Numbered from the stretch's first letter, positions 1 through 9,587 are shown. The stretch is 64,000 nt of DNA from Mycolicibacterium tusciae JS617 (GCF_000243415.2 NZ_KI912270.1:4278001-4342000), one strand, 5' to 3'. Translations and numbers: made by a program. The notes: generated from the sequence alone by a model not told the origin.

Positions 1-1621
1 TCGAGTCGATGGTCACCTGCATCTCGTCGGCCTGCTTGAGCGTGTTCTCCAGGACCGTCTGCTGGTAGTCGTTGTTCAGCACTTGCCCTGTGCCGCTTTG
101 GCTGATCGTGTAGGCGAGGGAGGCGTGCTCGATGGGCTTGCCGTCGGGCCGCGTGATGGTCGTGACCTGTGCAATGCCGTTCACCCGGCCCATCGCCTTG
201 GCAATCTTGTCGATCACCAGGAAGTCGGCGGGATTGCGCAGGTCGTGATCGGCCTCCACCATCACGAGCTCGGGGTTCATCTTGGCCTCGGAGAAGTGTC
301 GATCCGCGGCCGCCTGACCGACGTTGGCCGGAATGTCGGCGGGCAGGTAGATGCGGTCGTTGTAGGTGGTGTGGTAGCCGGGCAGCGCCAGCAGGCCGAC
401 GAGGCAGAGCACGATGGCGAACACCAGCACCGCGCCCGGCCAGCGAACAGTGGCCGCGCCGACACGGCGCCAGCCGCGGGCCCGCTGCTTGCCCTTCGGC
501 TCCAACACGCGGCCGAACCGGGTGACGATCGAGATGACTGCGGGTCCCAGCGTCAGCGCCGCGGCGACCACGATGGTCATGCCGACTGCCAAGGGGATGC
601 CCATGGTCTGGAAGTACGGCAGCCGGGTGAAGTGAAGACACAGCGTCGCACCCGCGATCGTCATACCCGAGGCAAGCACGACGTGGGCTGTGCCACCGAA
701 CATGTCGTAGTAGGCCGATTCTCGGTCGAACCCCTTGCGCCGGGCTTCCTGGTATCGCCCGATCAGAAAGATCGCATAGTCGGTGGCCGCGGCGATGGCC
801 AGCGTCACAACCATGTTCGACGCGAAGGTGGTGAGCTTGAAGACCTCGTGAAAGCTGAGGAACGCGACGATCCCGCGCGCCGAGAGCAGACCGACCACGA
901 CCATGCCCAGCGTGATCACCGTCGTGACGAGAGACCGGTAGACAAGCAGCAGCATGATGGTGATGACGCCGAACGTCAGCGCCTCGATCGTCTTCATGCT
1001 GGCATCGCCGACGGCGTTCTGGTCCGTCGTCGCCGCCGACGGACCGGCCACGTAGGCCTTGACCCCTGGCGGCGCCGGAGTGCTGGCGACGACGTTGCGA
1101 ACGGCCTCCACCGAATCGTTGGCCAGGGTCTCGCCCTGATCCCCGCTGATGTACACCTGCACGTACGACGCCTTGCCGTCGATGCTCTGAGCACCGGCCG
1201 CGGTCAGCGTGTCACCCCAGAAGTCCTGGACGTGCTGTACATGGGTGGTGTCAGCACGCAGGTCACGGACCATCTCGTCGTAGAACGCGTGCGCGTCGGC
1301 GCCCAAGGGCTCGTCGCCCTCCAGCACGATCATCACCGAGCTGCTGGTGTCGTACTCCTCGAAGACCTGACCGACGCGCTTGACGGCGATGAGCGACGGC
1401 GCATCGTGCGGGCTCATCGACACCGCGCGTAGCTTGCCCACCACTTCGAGCTGAGGCACGGTGCCGTTCAGGAGTGCGATGATCGCGATCCACATGAGCA
1501 CGATCGGGATCGCGAAAATACGGAGGAACCGTGGCAGCGCGGAACGTTTGACGTTCCGGCCCGCTGGAATGGCGTCGGTCGGGGCGTCGTCCACGGTGGT
1601 GTTGCCACCGGTGGTGCTCAC
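1..1621 (-). CDS. mmpL: MmpL-family (RND) lipid/siderophore transporter, N-terminal part
   Basis: Inner-membrane RND transporter of the mycobacterial MmpL family, which exports lipids, siderophores or drugs by proton motive force. Only the first ~540 residues lie in the window; the gene runs off the left edge. The GTG start at 1619-1621 overlaps the mmpS stop as GTGA, so the two are translationally coupled. After a basic N-terminus comes TM1 (~residues 34-52, [14 protein letters not shown]), a periplasmic domain, and then a TM cluster with the family stretch [18 protein letters not shown] and the [12 protein letters not shown] segment. A second periplasmic domain begins near residue 410 ([14 protein letters not shown]). 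The MmpS partner and divergent TetR regulator resemble MmpS4/L4 or MmpS5/L5 systems, but the substrate cannot be read from the sequence. Confidence 0.95.
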   Translation of the reverse strand, partial: MSTTGGNTTVDDAPTDAIPAGRNVKRSALPRFLRIFAIPIVLMWIAIIALLNGTVPQLEVVGKLRAVSMSPHDAPSLIAVKRVGQVFEEYDTSSSVMIVLEGDEPLGADAHAFYDEMVRDLRADTTHVQHVQDFWGDTLTAAGAQSIDGKASYVQVYISGDQGETLANDSVEAVRNVVASTPAPPGVKAYVAGPSAATTDQNAVGDASMKTIEALTFGVITIMLLLVYRSLVTTVITLGMVVVGLLSARGIVAFLSFHEVFKLTTFASNMVVTLAIAAATDYAIFLIGRYQEARRKGFDRESAYYDMFGGTAHVVLASGMTIAGATLCLHFTRLPYFQTMGIPLAVGMTIVVAAALTLGPAVISIVTRFGRVLEPKGKQRARGWRRVGAATVRWPGAVLVFAIVLCLVGLLALPGYHTTYNDRIYLPADIPANVGQAAADRHFSEAKMNPELVMVEADHDLRNPADFLVIDKIAKAMGRVNGIAQVTTITRPDGKPIEHASLAYTISQSGTGQVLNNDYQQTVLENTLKQADEMQVTIDS

Positions 1622-2043
1622 GCGGCCTTCACCAAGCAGTACGTCGCGGCGTTCACGCCCTCCGCCGTCCTTTCGTCCTTGACCTCGTCGTCGACGAGGA
1701 CGCGGCAGCCGATTGATTGACCGTCCCCCTGGGCCAACAGATTCGGCATGACGGACGGCACCGTCGTTTCGAGCCGCAGGGACCACGGCAGGCTGACTTC
1801 ACCCGTTCGCTGTGGCAATCCGTTGAGATCGGTGTAGTTGATCACCGCCGTGGAGCCGGATCCGAAAACCTCGTAGACCACGACCTTGGGGTTGAACTTG
1901 TCTGCGGTGTCGTTGCCGATCGGTGTCACCACTGCTCCGTTGGAGCCGAAGACCGACCGCAGATTCGCAACGCTGAACGCGCCCACCGTCACGGCGGCCA
2001 CGATGAGGATCGGTAGCCACACGCGCTTGAGTACGGAAATCAC
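1618..2043 (-). CDS. mmpS: MmpS-family membrane accessory protein
   Basis: Small single-pass membrane protein (141 aa) that works with its MmpL partner in export across the envelope. It has one N-terminal TM segment ([16 protein letters not shown], residues 8-23) and a periplasmic beta-rich domain carrying family features such as [19 protein letters not shown] and the LPWS segment. Length and layout match MmpS proteins. The start is GTG at 2041-2043 and its stop overlaps the mmpL start. The promoter region faces the TetR gene and contains a palindrome, so control by that regulator is likely but inferred. Confidence 0.93.
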   Translation of the reverse strand: MISVLKRVWLPILIVAAVTVGAFSVANLRSVFGSNGAVVTPIGNDTADKFNPKVVVYEVFGSGSTAVINYTDLNGLPQRTGEVSLPWSLRLETTVPSVMPNLLAQGDGQSIGCRVLVDDEVKDERTAEGVNAATYCLVKAA

Positions 2044-2102
2044 GGCAGCCGTGCGCCTTTCCTGTGGGACCCATGAGCCAGCCGGCAGTGGACTGAGCGA
2101 CG

Positions 2103-2147
2103 TTAGGCAACCTAAACGATAAAAGTGGATAAGGTCAATCCGTTTAT
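2103..2147. promoter_or_regulatory. mmpS/tetR divergent control region with palindromic operator
   Basis: TTAGGCAACCTAA (2103-2115) is a perfect inverted repeat with a 3-base centre. It lies beside TATCGT on the minus strand (2116-2121), a plausible -10 for mmpS. A second, imperfect repeat pairs GGAT (2127-2130) with ATCC (2138-2141). The tetR -10 candidate TACACT is at 2160-2165. The position is that expected for an operator bound by the divergently encoded TetR protein; binding is inferred. Confidence 0.5.
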
Positions 2148-2171
2148 GACATGGCTCACTACACTGCTGGC

Positions 2172-2837
2172 ATGACCGCCGACGACGAGTGCACGCCGCG
2201 CCGGGGGCTGCGCAAGGACGCCGAGCTCAACCGGCAGCGCATCCTCACCGCCGCGCGGGAACTGTTCGCCGTCCGGGGCCTGGAGGCGACCCTCAACGAC
2301 GTGGCGCATCACGCCAACGTCGGGGTTGGCACGGTGTACCGACGGTTCGCCACGAAGGAAGAGTTGCTGGAAGCGATCTTCGAAGAAAGTATCGACCAAG
2401 TCGTGGAGCTCGCGAAAACCGCACTGCACGTGGAGAATTCGTGGGAGGGTTTCGTTTGGTTCGTCGAACACCTCTGTGCAATGACAGCACAGGATCGCGG
2501 CCTGCGCGAGATGGTTTGCAGTAAGGCCTACGGCGGCTACCGCGTCGAGTGCGCCCGACTGCGGCTCGACCCGCACGTGTCCAGGGTCGTCGAGCGGGCG
2601 CGCGACGACGGTTATCTACGGCCGGACATCGAATCGAGCGATATCCCGATCCTGAACCTGCTGGCCGGCACTGTGAGCGAATGGGCGGGCCACGTCGACC
2701 CCGAACTGTGGCGCCGCTACGTGGCCCTGCTTCTCGACGGTATGCGCGACCGGAAGGGACAGAAGCCCATCGCCGTCGATGCGCTGTGTGCCAAGGGGTT
2801 GGACGAAGCGATGCGGGGCTGGCGGCCGGCGGGCTGA
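2172..2837 (+). CDS. TetR-family transcriptional regulator of the mmpS-mmpL locus
   Basis: One-component TetR repressor (221 aa from this start). Residues ~17-65 form the DNA-binding domain: RQRILTAARELFAVRG, then the HTH LNDVAHHANVGVGTVYRRFATKEELLEAIF. The rest is an alpha-helical ligand domain with no identified ligand. I chose ATG 2172 because TACACT at 2160-2165 ends 6 bases upstream, which would give a leaderless mRNA; an in-frame ATG at 2151 is the longer alternative. It is divergent from mmpS-mmpL, the usual layout for a local repressor of an efflux pair. Confidence 0.9.
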   Translation: MTADDECTPRRGLRKDAELNRQRILTAARELFAVRGLEATLNDVAHHANVGVGTVYRRFATKEELLEAIFEESIDQVVELAKTALHVENSWEGFVWFVEHLCAMTAQDRGLREMVCSKAYGGYRVECARLRLDPHVSRVVERARDDGYLRPDIESSDIPILNLLAGTVSEWAGHVDPELWRRYVALLLDGMRDRKGQKPIAVDALCAKGLDEAMRGWRPAG

Positions 2838-2879
2838 TCGGGCCAGGGAGCGGGTTCAGCGCCCCGTTAGAGTGCGCAT

Positions 2880-4019
2880 ATGCCCGTCGACCGATTGCTG
2901 CCCAGCCAAGACGCAGAAGACCTGATCGCGCTCACCCGGGACATCGCCGACAAGGTGCTCGACCCGATCGTCGACACCCACGAGAAGGCCGAAACCTATC
3001 CGGACGGGGTGTTTGATTCGCTCGGCGCGGCGGGGCTGCTGAGCCTGCCGCAACCCGAGGAGTGGGGTGGCGGCGGTCAGCCGTTCGAGGTCTATCTGCA
3101 GGTGCTCGAGGAGATCGCCGCGCGATGGGCAGCGGTCGCGGTCGCGGTCAGCGTGCACAGCCTGTCGTCGCATCCGCTCCTGATGTTCGGCAGTGACGAA
3201 CAAAAGCGGCGATGGCTTCCTGGCATGCTCTCGGGTGAGCAGATCGGCGCCTACAGCCTGTCGGAGCCCCAGGCGGGATCGGATGCGGCGGCCCTGAGGT
3301 GTGCGGCCACGCCCGATGACGCCGGCTACGTGCTGAACGGATCGAAATCGTGGATCACCCACGGCGGCGTCGCTGACTTCTACACGTTGTTCGCCCGCAC
3401 CGGTGAGGGATCGCGGGGCATCAGTTGCTTCCTGGTGCCCGGCGACCTGCCCGGCCTTAGCTTCGGCAAGCCCGAGGAGAAGATGGGTTTGCACGCCGTC
3501 CCAACGACCTCGGCGTTCTACGACCACGCACATATCGAGGCGGACCGCCGTATCGGGGCCGAGGGACAGGGGCTCCAGATCGCCTTCTCCGCACTGGATT
3601 CCGGACGCCTCGGCATCGCCGCAGTGGCTACCGGGGTGGCGCAGGCCGCACTCGACGAGGCCACCCGCTATGCCAACGAACGAACGACGTTCGGCCGCAA
3701 GATCATCGACCATCAGGGACTCGGCTTCCTGTTGGCGGATATGAGTGCCGCGGTTGTCAGCGCACGCGCCACGTACCTCGATGCCGCGCGCCGTCGTGAC
3801 GCGGGTCGTCCGTACTCCGCTCAGGCCAGCGTCGCCAAGCTGGTCGCCACCGACGCCGCTATGAAGGTGACCACCGATGCCGTGCAGGTGTTCGGCGGCG
3901 CCGGGTACACCCGCGACTATCGCGTCGAGCGATACATGCGCGAAGCCAAGATCACGCAGATCTTCGAGGGCACCAACCAGATTCAGCGCCTGGTGATCGC
4001 CCGGAGCTTGGTCACCTAG
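2880..4019 (+). CDS. acyl-CoA dehydrogenase (FadE family)
   Basis: Flavin-dependent acyl-CoA dehydrogenase (379 aa) that would introduce a trans-2 double bond into acyl-CoA in beta-oxidation or branched-chain catabolism. The three family domains are complete. The first signature is AYSLSEPQAGSDAAAL (~residues 122-137). YTRDYRVERYMREAKITQIFEGTNQIQ near the C-terminus carries the usual catalytic Glu (E363). Length is typical. The ATG lies 6 bases after TAGAGT (2868-2873), indicating a leaderless transcript. The substrate is unknown. Confidence 0.92.
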   Translation: MPVDRLLPSQDAEDLIALTRDIADKVLDPIVDTHEKAETYPDGVFDSLGAAGLLSLPQPEEWGGGGQPFEVYLQVLEEIAARWAAVAVAVSVHSLSSHPLLMFGSDEQKRRWLPGMLSGEQIGAYSLSEPQAGSDAAALRCAATPDDAGYVLNGSKSWITHGGVADFYTLFARTGEGSRGISCFLVPGDLPGLSFGKPEEKMGLHAVPTTSAFYDHAHIEADRRIGAEGQGLQIAFSALDSGRLGIAAVATGVAQAALDEATRYANERTTFGRKIIDHQGLGFLLADMSAAVVSARATYLDAARRRDAGRPYSAQASVAKLVATDAAMKVTTDAVQVFGGAGYTRDYRVERYMREAKITQIFEGTNQIQRLVIARSLVT

Positions 4020-4043
4020 ATCCGCGAGAAATGGCCCGAGGAC

Positions 4044-4943
4044 TCACTGGATGAATTCGGTGACGGCATTGACGAATTCGCCAGGCGCTTCGACCATCGG
4101 ACTGTGCCCCACCCCGGGGATGACGGTCGGAGTCAACCCAGCCTCGCGGTAGCGCTCAATGTTGGCGGCGGTAGGGGTCAGAACATCGCGCTCACCCCAC
4201 ACGACGAGCACCGGCTGCCGGAGTTCGGCGATGCGGTCCACCGCCGCGGGCTCACCTTCCTGGTCGCGGGCGTCGCACAGCACCGAATGGGTCAACTGCT
4301 CCAGCGAGCGGTGCGCAAGCGGTGGCACCGCATAGTCATCGGCGAATCCCGCCTGCAAGGAGCTTTCGCTGATCGCATCCACCGGACGCAGTCGGTCGAT
4401 GGCTTCCCCGATCACCGGCGCGCAGGCCAATCCGGCCAAAGCGGGTATCTCGGCGAGACTCATTTCGGCGGGGGTATCGGAGATCACCACTCGCTCAACG
4501 CGTTCGGGATCTTGCCCGGCAAGGGCGAGGGCTACGAAGCCGCCCATCGAGTGCCCCACCAGGACGGCATGTCGCACGCCGAGGGCATCCAGCGCGTTGC
4601 GCACCGCGTTGGCCTGGCTATCGATGCGATAACTGTCCGCGCCGCGGGGTGCCTCTGACCCACCATGGCCGACGAGATCGACGGCGATCACCCGCTGGCC
4701 GGTAAGGGCTGCCGCGACGCGGTCCCACCACTGGACTGACGCGGAGTATCCGTGCAGCAGAACCACCGCACGGTCACCGCGGGCACCGGACTCCTTGACG
4801 TTGAGGTCCGGGCCGTCGAGCTCTATTACCCGGCCACCATCGAACGCCTCAGCGCCGCGGGTGGCCCTCGATACGACGAAGGCGTTCACCACCAGCGCGG
4901 CGACTACGACGACGGCCGCGATCGCGCTGATTCGCCACTTCAT
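4044..4943 (-). CDS. alpha/beta-hydrolase with N-terminal membrane anchor
   Basis: Alpha/beta-hydrolase-fold enzyme (299 aa). An N-terminal hydrophobic segment (residues 5-24) is an uncleaved anchor or signal peptide, so the enzyme probably acts outside the membrane. The core shows VLLHGYSAS (oxyanion region), the nucleophile elbow GHSMGG, the acid in VVWGERD and the base in GVGHSPM, so the triad is complete. It may be an esterase, lipase or C-C hydrolase; the substrate is unknown. The start follows TAGCGT by 7 bases on the minus strand (4951-4956). It is convergent with the upstream acyl-CoA dehydrogenase. Confidence 0.88.
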   Translation of the reverse strand: MKWRISAIAAVVVVAALVVNAFVVSRATRGAEAFDGGRVIELDGPDLNVKESGARGDRAVVLLHGYSASVQWWDRVAAALTGQRVIAVDLVGHGGSEAPRGADSYRIDSQANAVRNALDALGVRHAVLVGHSMGGFVALALAGQDPERVERVVISDTPAEMSLAEIPALAGLACAPVIGEAIDRLRPVDAISESSLQAGFADDYAVPPLAHRSLEQLTHSVLCDARDQEGEPAAVDRIAELRQPVLVVWGERDVLTPTAANIERYREAGLTPTVIPGVGHSPMVEAPGEFVNAVTEFIQ

Positions 4944-5018
4944 CTGGCGGACGCTACCGGTGCGGCGGCGTTGCGCGCCAACGGTTTTTTCTAGCGTGCG
5001 ACCGGCAACTCAAGTCCC

Positions 5019-5480
5019 TCACCACAGGGGTATTTCCGCGCCGTACTCGGACTCCGGCCGCGGCCCGAAATACCGACGCGCAGACTCCTCGATCTTGAGG
5101 TCGTTGATGCTGGCCTCCCTGCGGCTCATCAGGCCCTGGAGGTTGAACTCCCACAACTCGTTGCCGTAGCTGCGGTACCACTGGCCATCGGCGTCGCGGC
5201 ATTCGTATTGGAACCGCACGGCGATGCGATTGTCGTGGAAATCCCACAGGTTCTTGCGCAACACGTAGTCGAGTTCGCGCTCCCACTTCTGCGTCAGGAA
5301 CGCGACGATGTCGGCGCGTCCGACGACGTGTACGTCCCGGTTGCGCCACTGCGAATCTGGCGTATAGGCCAAGCTGACCCGCACCGGGTCGCGGGTGTTC
5401 CAGGCGTTCTCGGCGGCTTGGACCTTCTGGATCGCTGTCTCGAGCGTGAACGGCGGAAACGGCGGACGACTTTCGGTCAT
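5019..5480 (-). CDS. DUF1348 / NTF2-like protein
   Basis: Small cytoplasmic protein (153 aa) of the DUF1348 family, which has an NTF2-like cone fold. Typical motifs are [26 protein letters not shown] near the start and [19 protein letters not shown] and RIAVRFQYE in the middle. No catalytic function is established for the family. It is divergent from fadE2, with which it shares the short region 5481-5543. The hexamer TATAAC lies just upstream on the minus strand (5487-5492), a weak -10 candidate. Confidence 0.88.
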   Translation of the reverse strand: MTESRPPFPPFTLETAIQKVQAAENAWNTRDPVRVSLAYTPDSQWRNRDVHVVGRADIVAFLTQKWERELDYVLRKNLWDFHDNRIAVRFQYECRDADGQWYRSYGNELWEFNLQGLMSRREASINDLKIEESARRYFGPRPESEYGAEIPLW

Positions 5481-5543
5481 GTCTCGTTATACGTGTCACC
5501 CACTGCCACGATTCCGCTTTTACGGGTGTCATATCGTGACGTC

Positions 5544-6788
5544 ATGGACTTCGCGATGTCGGCCAAAGGGCAGGACTACCACAAGCGGCTCTGGGACTTC
5601 ATGACCGAGTACGTGTTCCCGGCGGAAAAGGACTACGACGCGTACCGGCACGAGAAGGGCCCTGACGACCACACCGTCCCGCCCGTCGTAGAAGACCTCA
5701 AGAAGCTGGCCAAGGAGCGCGGCCTGTGGAACCTGTTCCTGCCCTCCGAGTCGGGGCTGACCAACCTCGAATACGCACCGCTCGCCGAGCTCACCGGTTG
5801 GAGCATGGAACTCGCGCCCGAAGCGACCAACTGCGCGGCCCCTGATACCGGGAACATGGAAACCCTGCACCTGTTCGCCAACTCCGAGCAGAGCAAGCAG
5901 TGGCTCGAACCGCTGCTGAACGGAGAGATCCGCAGCGCGTTCGCGATGACCGAGCCCGCGGTCGCGTCCAGCGACGCCCGCAACATCCAGACCACGATGT
6001 TGCGCGACGGTGACGACTACGTCATCAACGGCCGCAAATGGTGGATCTCCGGCGCAGCAGACCCCCGGTGCAAGCTCCTCATCGTCATGGGCCGCACCAA
6101 TCCGGATGCCGCCAGCCATCAGCAGCAGTCGATGATTCTGGTTCCCGTCGAGACCCCCGGTGTGTCCATCGAGCGGTCGCTGCCGGTGTTCGGATGGCAG
6201 GACCAGCACGGCCACTGTGAAGTCTCGTTCGACAACGCGCGGGTACCGGTCGCCAACCTGCTCGGTGAAGAAGGCGGCGGCTTCGCCATCGCCCAGGCCC
6301 GGCTGGGCCCTGGCCGCATCCACCACTGCATGCGCGCGATCGGGGTCGCCGAGCGGGCCATGGCGCTGATGGTCGACCGGGTGCAGAACCGCATCGCGTT
6401 CGGCAAGCCACTGGCCGAGCAGGGCGTGGTGCAACAGCAGATCGCCCAATCCCGCAATGAGATCGACCAGAGCCGGCTGCTGTGCCACAAGGCCGCCTGG
6501 ACCATCGATCAGCACGGCAACCAGAGCCGCGAAGCGCGTCAGTTGGTCTCGATGATCAAGGCGGTGGCCCCGCAGATGGCCTGCAACGTCATCGACCGGG
6601 CTATCCAGGTGCACGGCGCTGCCGGCATCAGCGACGACACCGTGCTGGCCCGGCTGTACGGCTGGCACCGGGCGATGCGCCTGTTCGACGGACCCGACGA
6701 GGTGCACATGCGGACTATCGCGCGCGCCGAACTGGGCCGGGAGAAGTCGGCTTTCGCAGCAGCGGTGACTCCTGGGTCTGCTCGGTGA
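5544..6788 (+). CDS. fadE2: acyl-CoA dehydrogenase FadE2-like (ACAD10/11 type)
   Basis: Acyl-CoA dehydrogenase of 414 aa, resembling M. tuberculosis FadE2 (Rv0154c), which also neighbours ptpB. N-terminal helices are followed by SAFAMTEPAVASSDARN, the beta domain (NGRKWWISGA) and the C-terminal helical domain (AIQVHGAAGISDD). The C-terminal DGPDEVH motif replaces the EGTNQIQ seen in the upstream paralogue, as in ACAD10/11-like enzymes that use longer or hydroxylated acyl-CoAs. ATG 5544 was chosen because TATCGT (5532-5537) ends 6 bases upstream. The stop overlaps the ptpB start (TGATG), so the pair forms an operon. Confidence 0.9.
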   Translation: MDFAMSAKGQDYHKRLWDFMTEYVFPAEKDYDAYRHEKGPDDHTVPPVVEDLKKLAKERGLWNLFLPSESGLTNLEYAPLAELTGWSMELAPEATNCAAPDTGNMETLHLFANSEQSKQWLEPLLNGEIRSAFAMTEPAVASSDARNIQTTMLRDGDDYVINGRKWWISGAADPRCKLLIVMGRTNPDAASHQQQSMILVPVETPGVSIERSLPVFGWQDQHGHCEVSFDNARVPVANLLGEEGGGFAIAQARLGPGRIHHCMRAIGVAERAMALMVDRVQNRIAFGKPLAEQGVVQQQIAQSRNEIDQSRLLCHKAAWTIDQHGNQSREARQLVSMIKAVAPQMACNVIDRAIQVHGAAGISDDTVLARLYGWHRAMRLFDGPDEVHMRTIARAELGREKSAFAAAVTPGSAR

Positions 6789-7597
6789 TGCCGAACCCTA
6801 GCGACCCTAATGCCCTGTCAGGGGCGTGGAACTTCCGTGACATCGCCGAGGAGGCCGGTATCCGGCCGGGCAGGTTCTTTCGGTCCAGCGAGTTGAGCGG
6901 TCTCGACGACTCCGGACAGTCGGCTCTGGTCGGCTTCGGCATCACCGATGTCGCCGATCTGCGCTCCGAGCGTGAGGTCGAACGGCGAGGACAGGGTCGA
7001 GTGCCCAACGGTGTCGTGATTCACCGGCTGCCGTTCCACGAACTGTCCAAACCGGGTGCAGAGGCACCGCACGAGCAGAGCTTCGAGCGGATGATGACCG
7101 AAAAGTCAGACGATGAAGACGTCACCGTCGCGGCCGGCCGGTTCATGACCGAGGAATACGAGCGCTTCCCGACCTTGCCGGGCGCGCAACTGGCTGTGCG
7201 GCAGGTCATTTCGACGCTCACCGAGGAACGGCCGGTCATCACGCATTGCTTCGCGGGCAAGGACCGGACCGGCTTCACCGTGGCCACCGTGCTCGAGGCG
7301 GTCGGGGTCGGCCGCGATGCGATCATGGCAGACTTCCTGCGCAGCAATGCCGCGGTGCCTCGACTTCGGGAGAGCATTCTCGATTCGATTCGCAACCGGT
7401 CGGAGGAATCCACCGACGAGATCGTGACCTTCGCCGAAGCCCGGCTCACCGAGGAGGTGCTCGGCGTCCGCGAGGTGTATCTGGACGCGTCCCGCAAGAC
7501 CATCGACGACCAGTACGGGTCGCTGGCCAACTACCTTGAGGCCGTAGGTGTAACACCCGCGCAACTGGATCTGCTGCGTCGCGCACTACTGGGTTAG
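6788..7597 (+). CDS. ptpB: PtpB-type protein tyrosine/lipid phosphatase
   Basis: Phosphatase of 269 aa, close to the 276 aa of M. tuberculosis PtpB (Rv0153c), which is a secreted virulence factor there. The P-loop HCFAGKDRTG contains the nucleophile Cys154, the Lys typical of PtpB and triple-specificity enzymes, and Arg160. The N-terminal NFRDIAEEAG and LRSEREVERRG segments are also family features. No signal peptide is visible. ATG 6788 shares one base with the fadE2 stop; an in-frame GTG lies three bases earlier. In a non-pathogen the role is likely physiological. The 3' end overlaps the convergent DUF456 gene by 12 bp. Confidence 0.92.
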   Translation: MPNPSDPNALSGAWNFRDIAEEAGIRPGRFFRSSELSGLDDSGQSALVGFGITDVADLRSEREVERRGQGRVPNGVVIHRLPFHELSKPGAEAPHEQSFERMMTEKSDDEDVTVAAGRFMTEEYERFPTLPGAQLAVRQVISTLTEERPVITHCFAGKDRTGFTVATVLEAVGVGRDAIMADFLRSNAAVPRLRESILDSIRNRSEESTDEIVTFAEARLTEEVLGVREVYLDASRKTIDDQYGSLANYLEAVGVTPAQLDLLRRALLG

Positions 7598-8071
7598 GTA
7601 AACCCCGAATACCCACGCGACGGTGGCGAGCAGCGCCCCGGCCAGTTCGACGCCCATCGACAGCGCAACACCCTTCACCGCGTGCTTGGTCGACGTCCAC
7701 GCCAGCCGCTGGTCTTTGCGGGTGGCCAGCTCCGCCAGATAGACGCCCAGGACGAACCCGATCAGCAGGCCGATCACCGGGATCACGAAGAAGCCGATGA
7801 TACCGAGCACCGCGCCCGCCGCGAGGCTCAGCGTGCGCACGTCGGCGGCACGCATCCGCTTCACCGGCCAGGTGTACTTGATCAAGGTGGCCACGCCGAT
7901 CAGTGCGGTCACCACACCGAGGGTCACCCATGCGGTGAGGTTGCTCTCTGCGACGGCCCAGACCGCGATCGCGGCGAACACCAGCAGCGTGCCCGGCAAC
8001 AGCGGCACCACGATGCCGATGATTCCGACGGCAATGGCGAGCGCTACGAGAATGATGCCGCCGGTGCCCAT
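7586..8071 (-). CDS. DUF456 integral membrane protein
   Basis: Membrane protein (161 aa) of the DUF456 family with about five hydrophobic segments. Typical elements are IVVPLLPGTLLVFAAI near the N-terminus and the glycine-rich GAVLGIIGFFVIPVIGLLIGFVLGVYLAE in the middle. Function is unknown. The ATG lies 6 bases after TAGATT on the minus strand (8078-8083), indicating a leaderless mRNA. It may be co-transcribed with nothing downstream, since ptpB converges on it. Confidence 0.85.
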   Translation of the reverse strand: MGTGGIILVALAIAVGIIGIVVPLLPGTLLVFAAIAVWAVAESNLTAWVTLGVVTALIGVATLIKYTWPVKRMRAADVRTLSLAAGAVLGIIGFFVIPVIGLLIGFVLGVYLAELATRKDQRLAWTSTKHAVKGVALSMGVELAGALLATVAWVFGVYLTQ

Positions 8072-8088
8072 GACACGAATCTAGTAGC

Positions 8089-8832
8089 TCACGGCCGTCT
8101 GGCGCGTACCCACTGAAATGTGCCGACGGTCTTGGTCCGGACGCCGACGAGGCCGAGGTCCTCGAGGATGTCGGCGAGTTCGTCCTCGGCGAAGAAGTTC
8201 GCGCCGCCTTTCGGAAGCAGGTGGGCCAGGCCTGAAATGTTCCCGGCCGTCGGCACCATGAGGGCCACTCGCCCGCCGGGCTTGAGCACCCTCGCGATTT
8301 CGGCGAGGGTTTGCGCCGGGTTCGGTATCAGCTGCAGCACCGCGAGTGACGTGGCCGCGTCGACCGTCTCGTCGCGCAGCGGCAGCCGCTGCGCGTCGGC
8401 ACGCATGAAGCCGACGTTTGGCCCCGCTTGGGCTTCGACCGCGCGGGCCAGCATCGGCTCGGAGATGTCGATGCCGAGCGCGAGCCCGTCGGTACCTGCG
8501 GCATCAGCCAGTTGGGCGGTCACGTTGCCCGGGCCGCTGCCGACGTCGAGGGCCACGCCGCCGGGCGGGATGCTCAGCCAGTCGATGGGTAGTCGCCACA
8601 CGCTGGCGAGCCTGCGGGCCAGCGCCTGCGCGTTGTCGTAGAGCATCGACCCGATTCCCGAGGCCCATACAGCCTGGATGGCGCCGGTGTTCTTGGGTGT
8701 GCTCGTCGCCGGACCGTCGGTCAGCAGGTCGAGATACCCCTTGCTGACGTCGGGATTCGCGGGCGGGTCGATCAGAAGGTCCAGCGCCCTGCGCAGCGCC
8801 GGCGGGAGTTCGGCGTGAAGTCGATCGGTCAC
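8089..8832 (-). CDS. class I SAM-dependent methyltransferase
   Basis: Rossmann-fold methyltransferase (247 aa). Motif I is VALDVGSGPGNVT (~residue 94), followed by the acidic LGIDISEPML, FMRADAQRLPLRDETVDAA and the post-motif VLKPGGRVALMVP. This resembles UbiE/Methyltransf_11 enzymes acting on small lipophilic substrates, but the substrate is not identifiable. The GTG start is 6 bases after TAGCGT on the minus strand (8839-8844). Confidence 0.88.
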   Translation of the reverse strand: MTDRLHAELPPALRRALDLLIDPPANPDVSKGYLDLLTDGPATSTPKNTGAIQAVWASGIGSMLYDNAQALARRLASVWRLPIDWLSIPPGGVALDVGSGPGNVTAQLADAAGTDGLALGIDISEPMLARAVEAQAGPNVGFMRADAQRLPLRDETVDAATSLAVLQLIPNPAQTLAEIARVLKPGGRVALMVPTAGNISGLAHLLPKGGANFFAEDELADILEDLGLVGVRTKTVGTFQWVRARRP

Positions 8833-8854
8833 ACGTCCACGCTACGCCGTGAAA

Positions 8855-9559
8855 TCAGGTGCCCAGTTGGTCGGCGAGATCCAGAAAATCCGTTGCCGTG
8901 AAGTCGAATTCGCCATCGGTGAATCTGTGAGGTCGCTGGTTGGGGCCGTATTCGCGCGGCCGGGTGACATACGCGGTCATCAGGCCCGCCTCGCGCGCCG
9001 CCCGCAGATCGCCGGGATGCGCGGCGACCAGCATGAGCTCGCCTGCCGCTACATCGAGCAGGTCGGCGCAGCCGAGATAGGCCTCGGGGTCGGGTTTGTA
9101 GTGATGGAACAACTCGGCGGAGATCACGCAGTCCCACGGTAGGCCCGCACGCTTGGCCATGTTGGTCAGCAATGAGAAGTTCCCGTTCGACAGGGTGGTG
9201 ATGATGAAGTGTTCCTTCAGCCGCGTGAGGCCTGCGACGCTGTCCGGCCACGGGTCCAGCCGATGCCAGGCGCGGTTGAGATGATCGACGTCGGCGTCGC
9301 CGACCGAGGTGATCCCCGCGTCGCGCAGTAGTTCGTCGAGGATCATGCGGTGCAAGTCGTCGATCTTGGTCCACCCGAGCTCGCCGCGGCGGACCCGATC
9401 CATCGCGGGCAGATACCCCTTGCGCCAGCTGTCGGCAAGGACCGGCCAATCTGCCTGCATTCCATGGCTTTCGCCGAATGCCTCGAGCTCGGCGATGATG
9501 CTCGATCGCCAGTCGACGACGGTTCCGAACGTGTCGAATGCCAGCGCCTTCGCCGTCAT
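8855..9559 (-). CDS. haloacid dehalogenase type II (HAD superfamily)
   Basis: HAD-superfamily hydrolase of 234 aa from ATG 9559. Motif I is AFDTFGTVVDW, with Asp nucleophile and the Thr-Phe-Gly-Thr pattern of L-2-haloacid dehalogenases. Motif II is TTLSNGN, the lysine is in HHYKPDPEAYLG, and motif III is VAAHPGDLRAA. The predicted reaction is hydrolytic dehalogenation of 2-haloacids, or phosphate hydrolysis if the specificity has drifted. It sits 28 bases after the true end of the quinone oxidoreductase on the same strand and is probably co-transcribed with it. A longer in-frame extension to 9718 has no family similarity and is rejected. Confidence 0.88.
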   Translation of the reverse strand: MTAKALAFDTFGTVVDWRSSIIAELEAFGESHGMQADWPVLADSWRKGYLPAMDRVRRGELGWTKIDDLHRMILDELLRDAGITSVGDADVDHLNRAWHRLDPWPDSVAGLTRLKEHFIITTLSNGNFSLLTNMAKRAGLPWDCVISAELFHHYKPDPEAYLGCADLLDVAAGELMLVAAHPGDLRAAREAGLMTAYVTRPREYGPNQRPHRFTDGEFDFTATDFLDLADQLGT

Positions 9560-9587
9560 CGGCTGATGTTCTTCGCGCAAGCGCTCA

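Noticed and set aside
83..1432. 449-aa plus-strand frame opposite mmpL
   Set aside because: It is arginine/histidine-rich, has no family likeness and lies antisense to a clear MmpL sequence; long antisense frames are common at this GC.
5529..6707. 392-aa minus-strand frame opposite fadE2
   Set aside because: No domain likeness and antisense to a complete acyl-CoA dehydrogenase.
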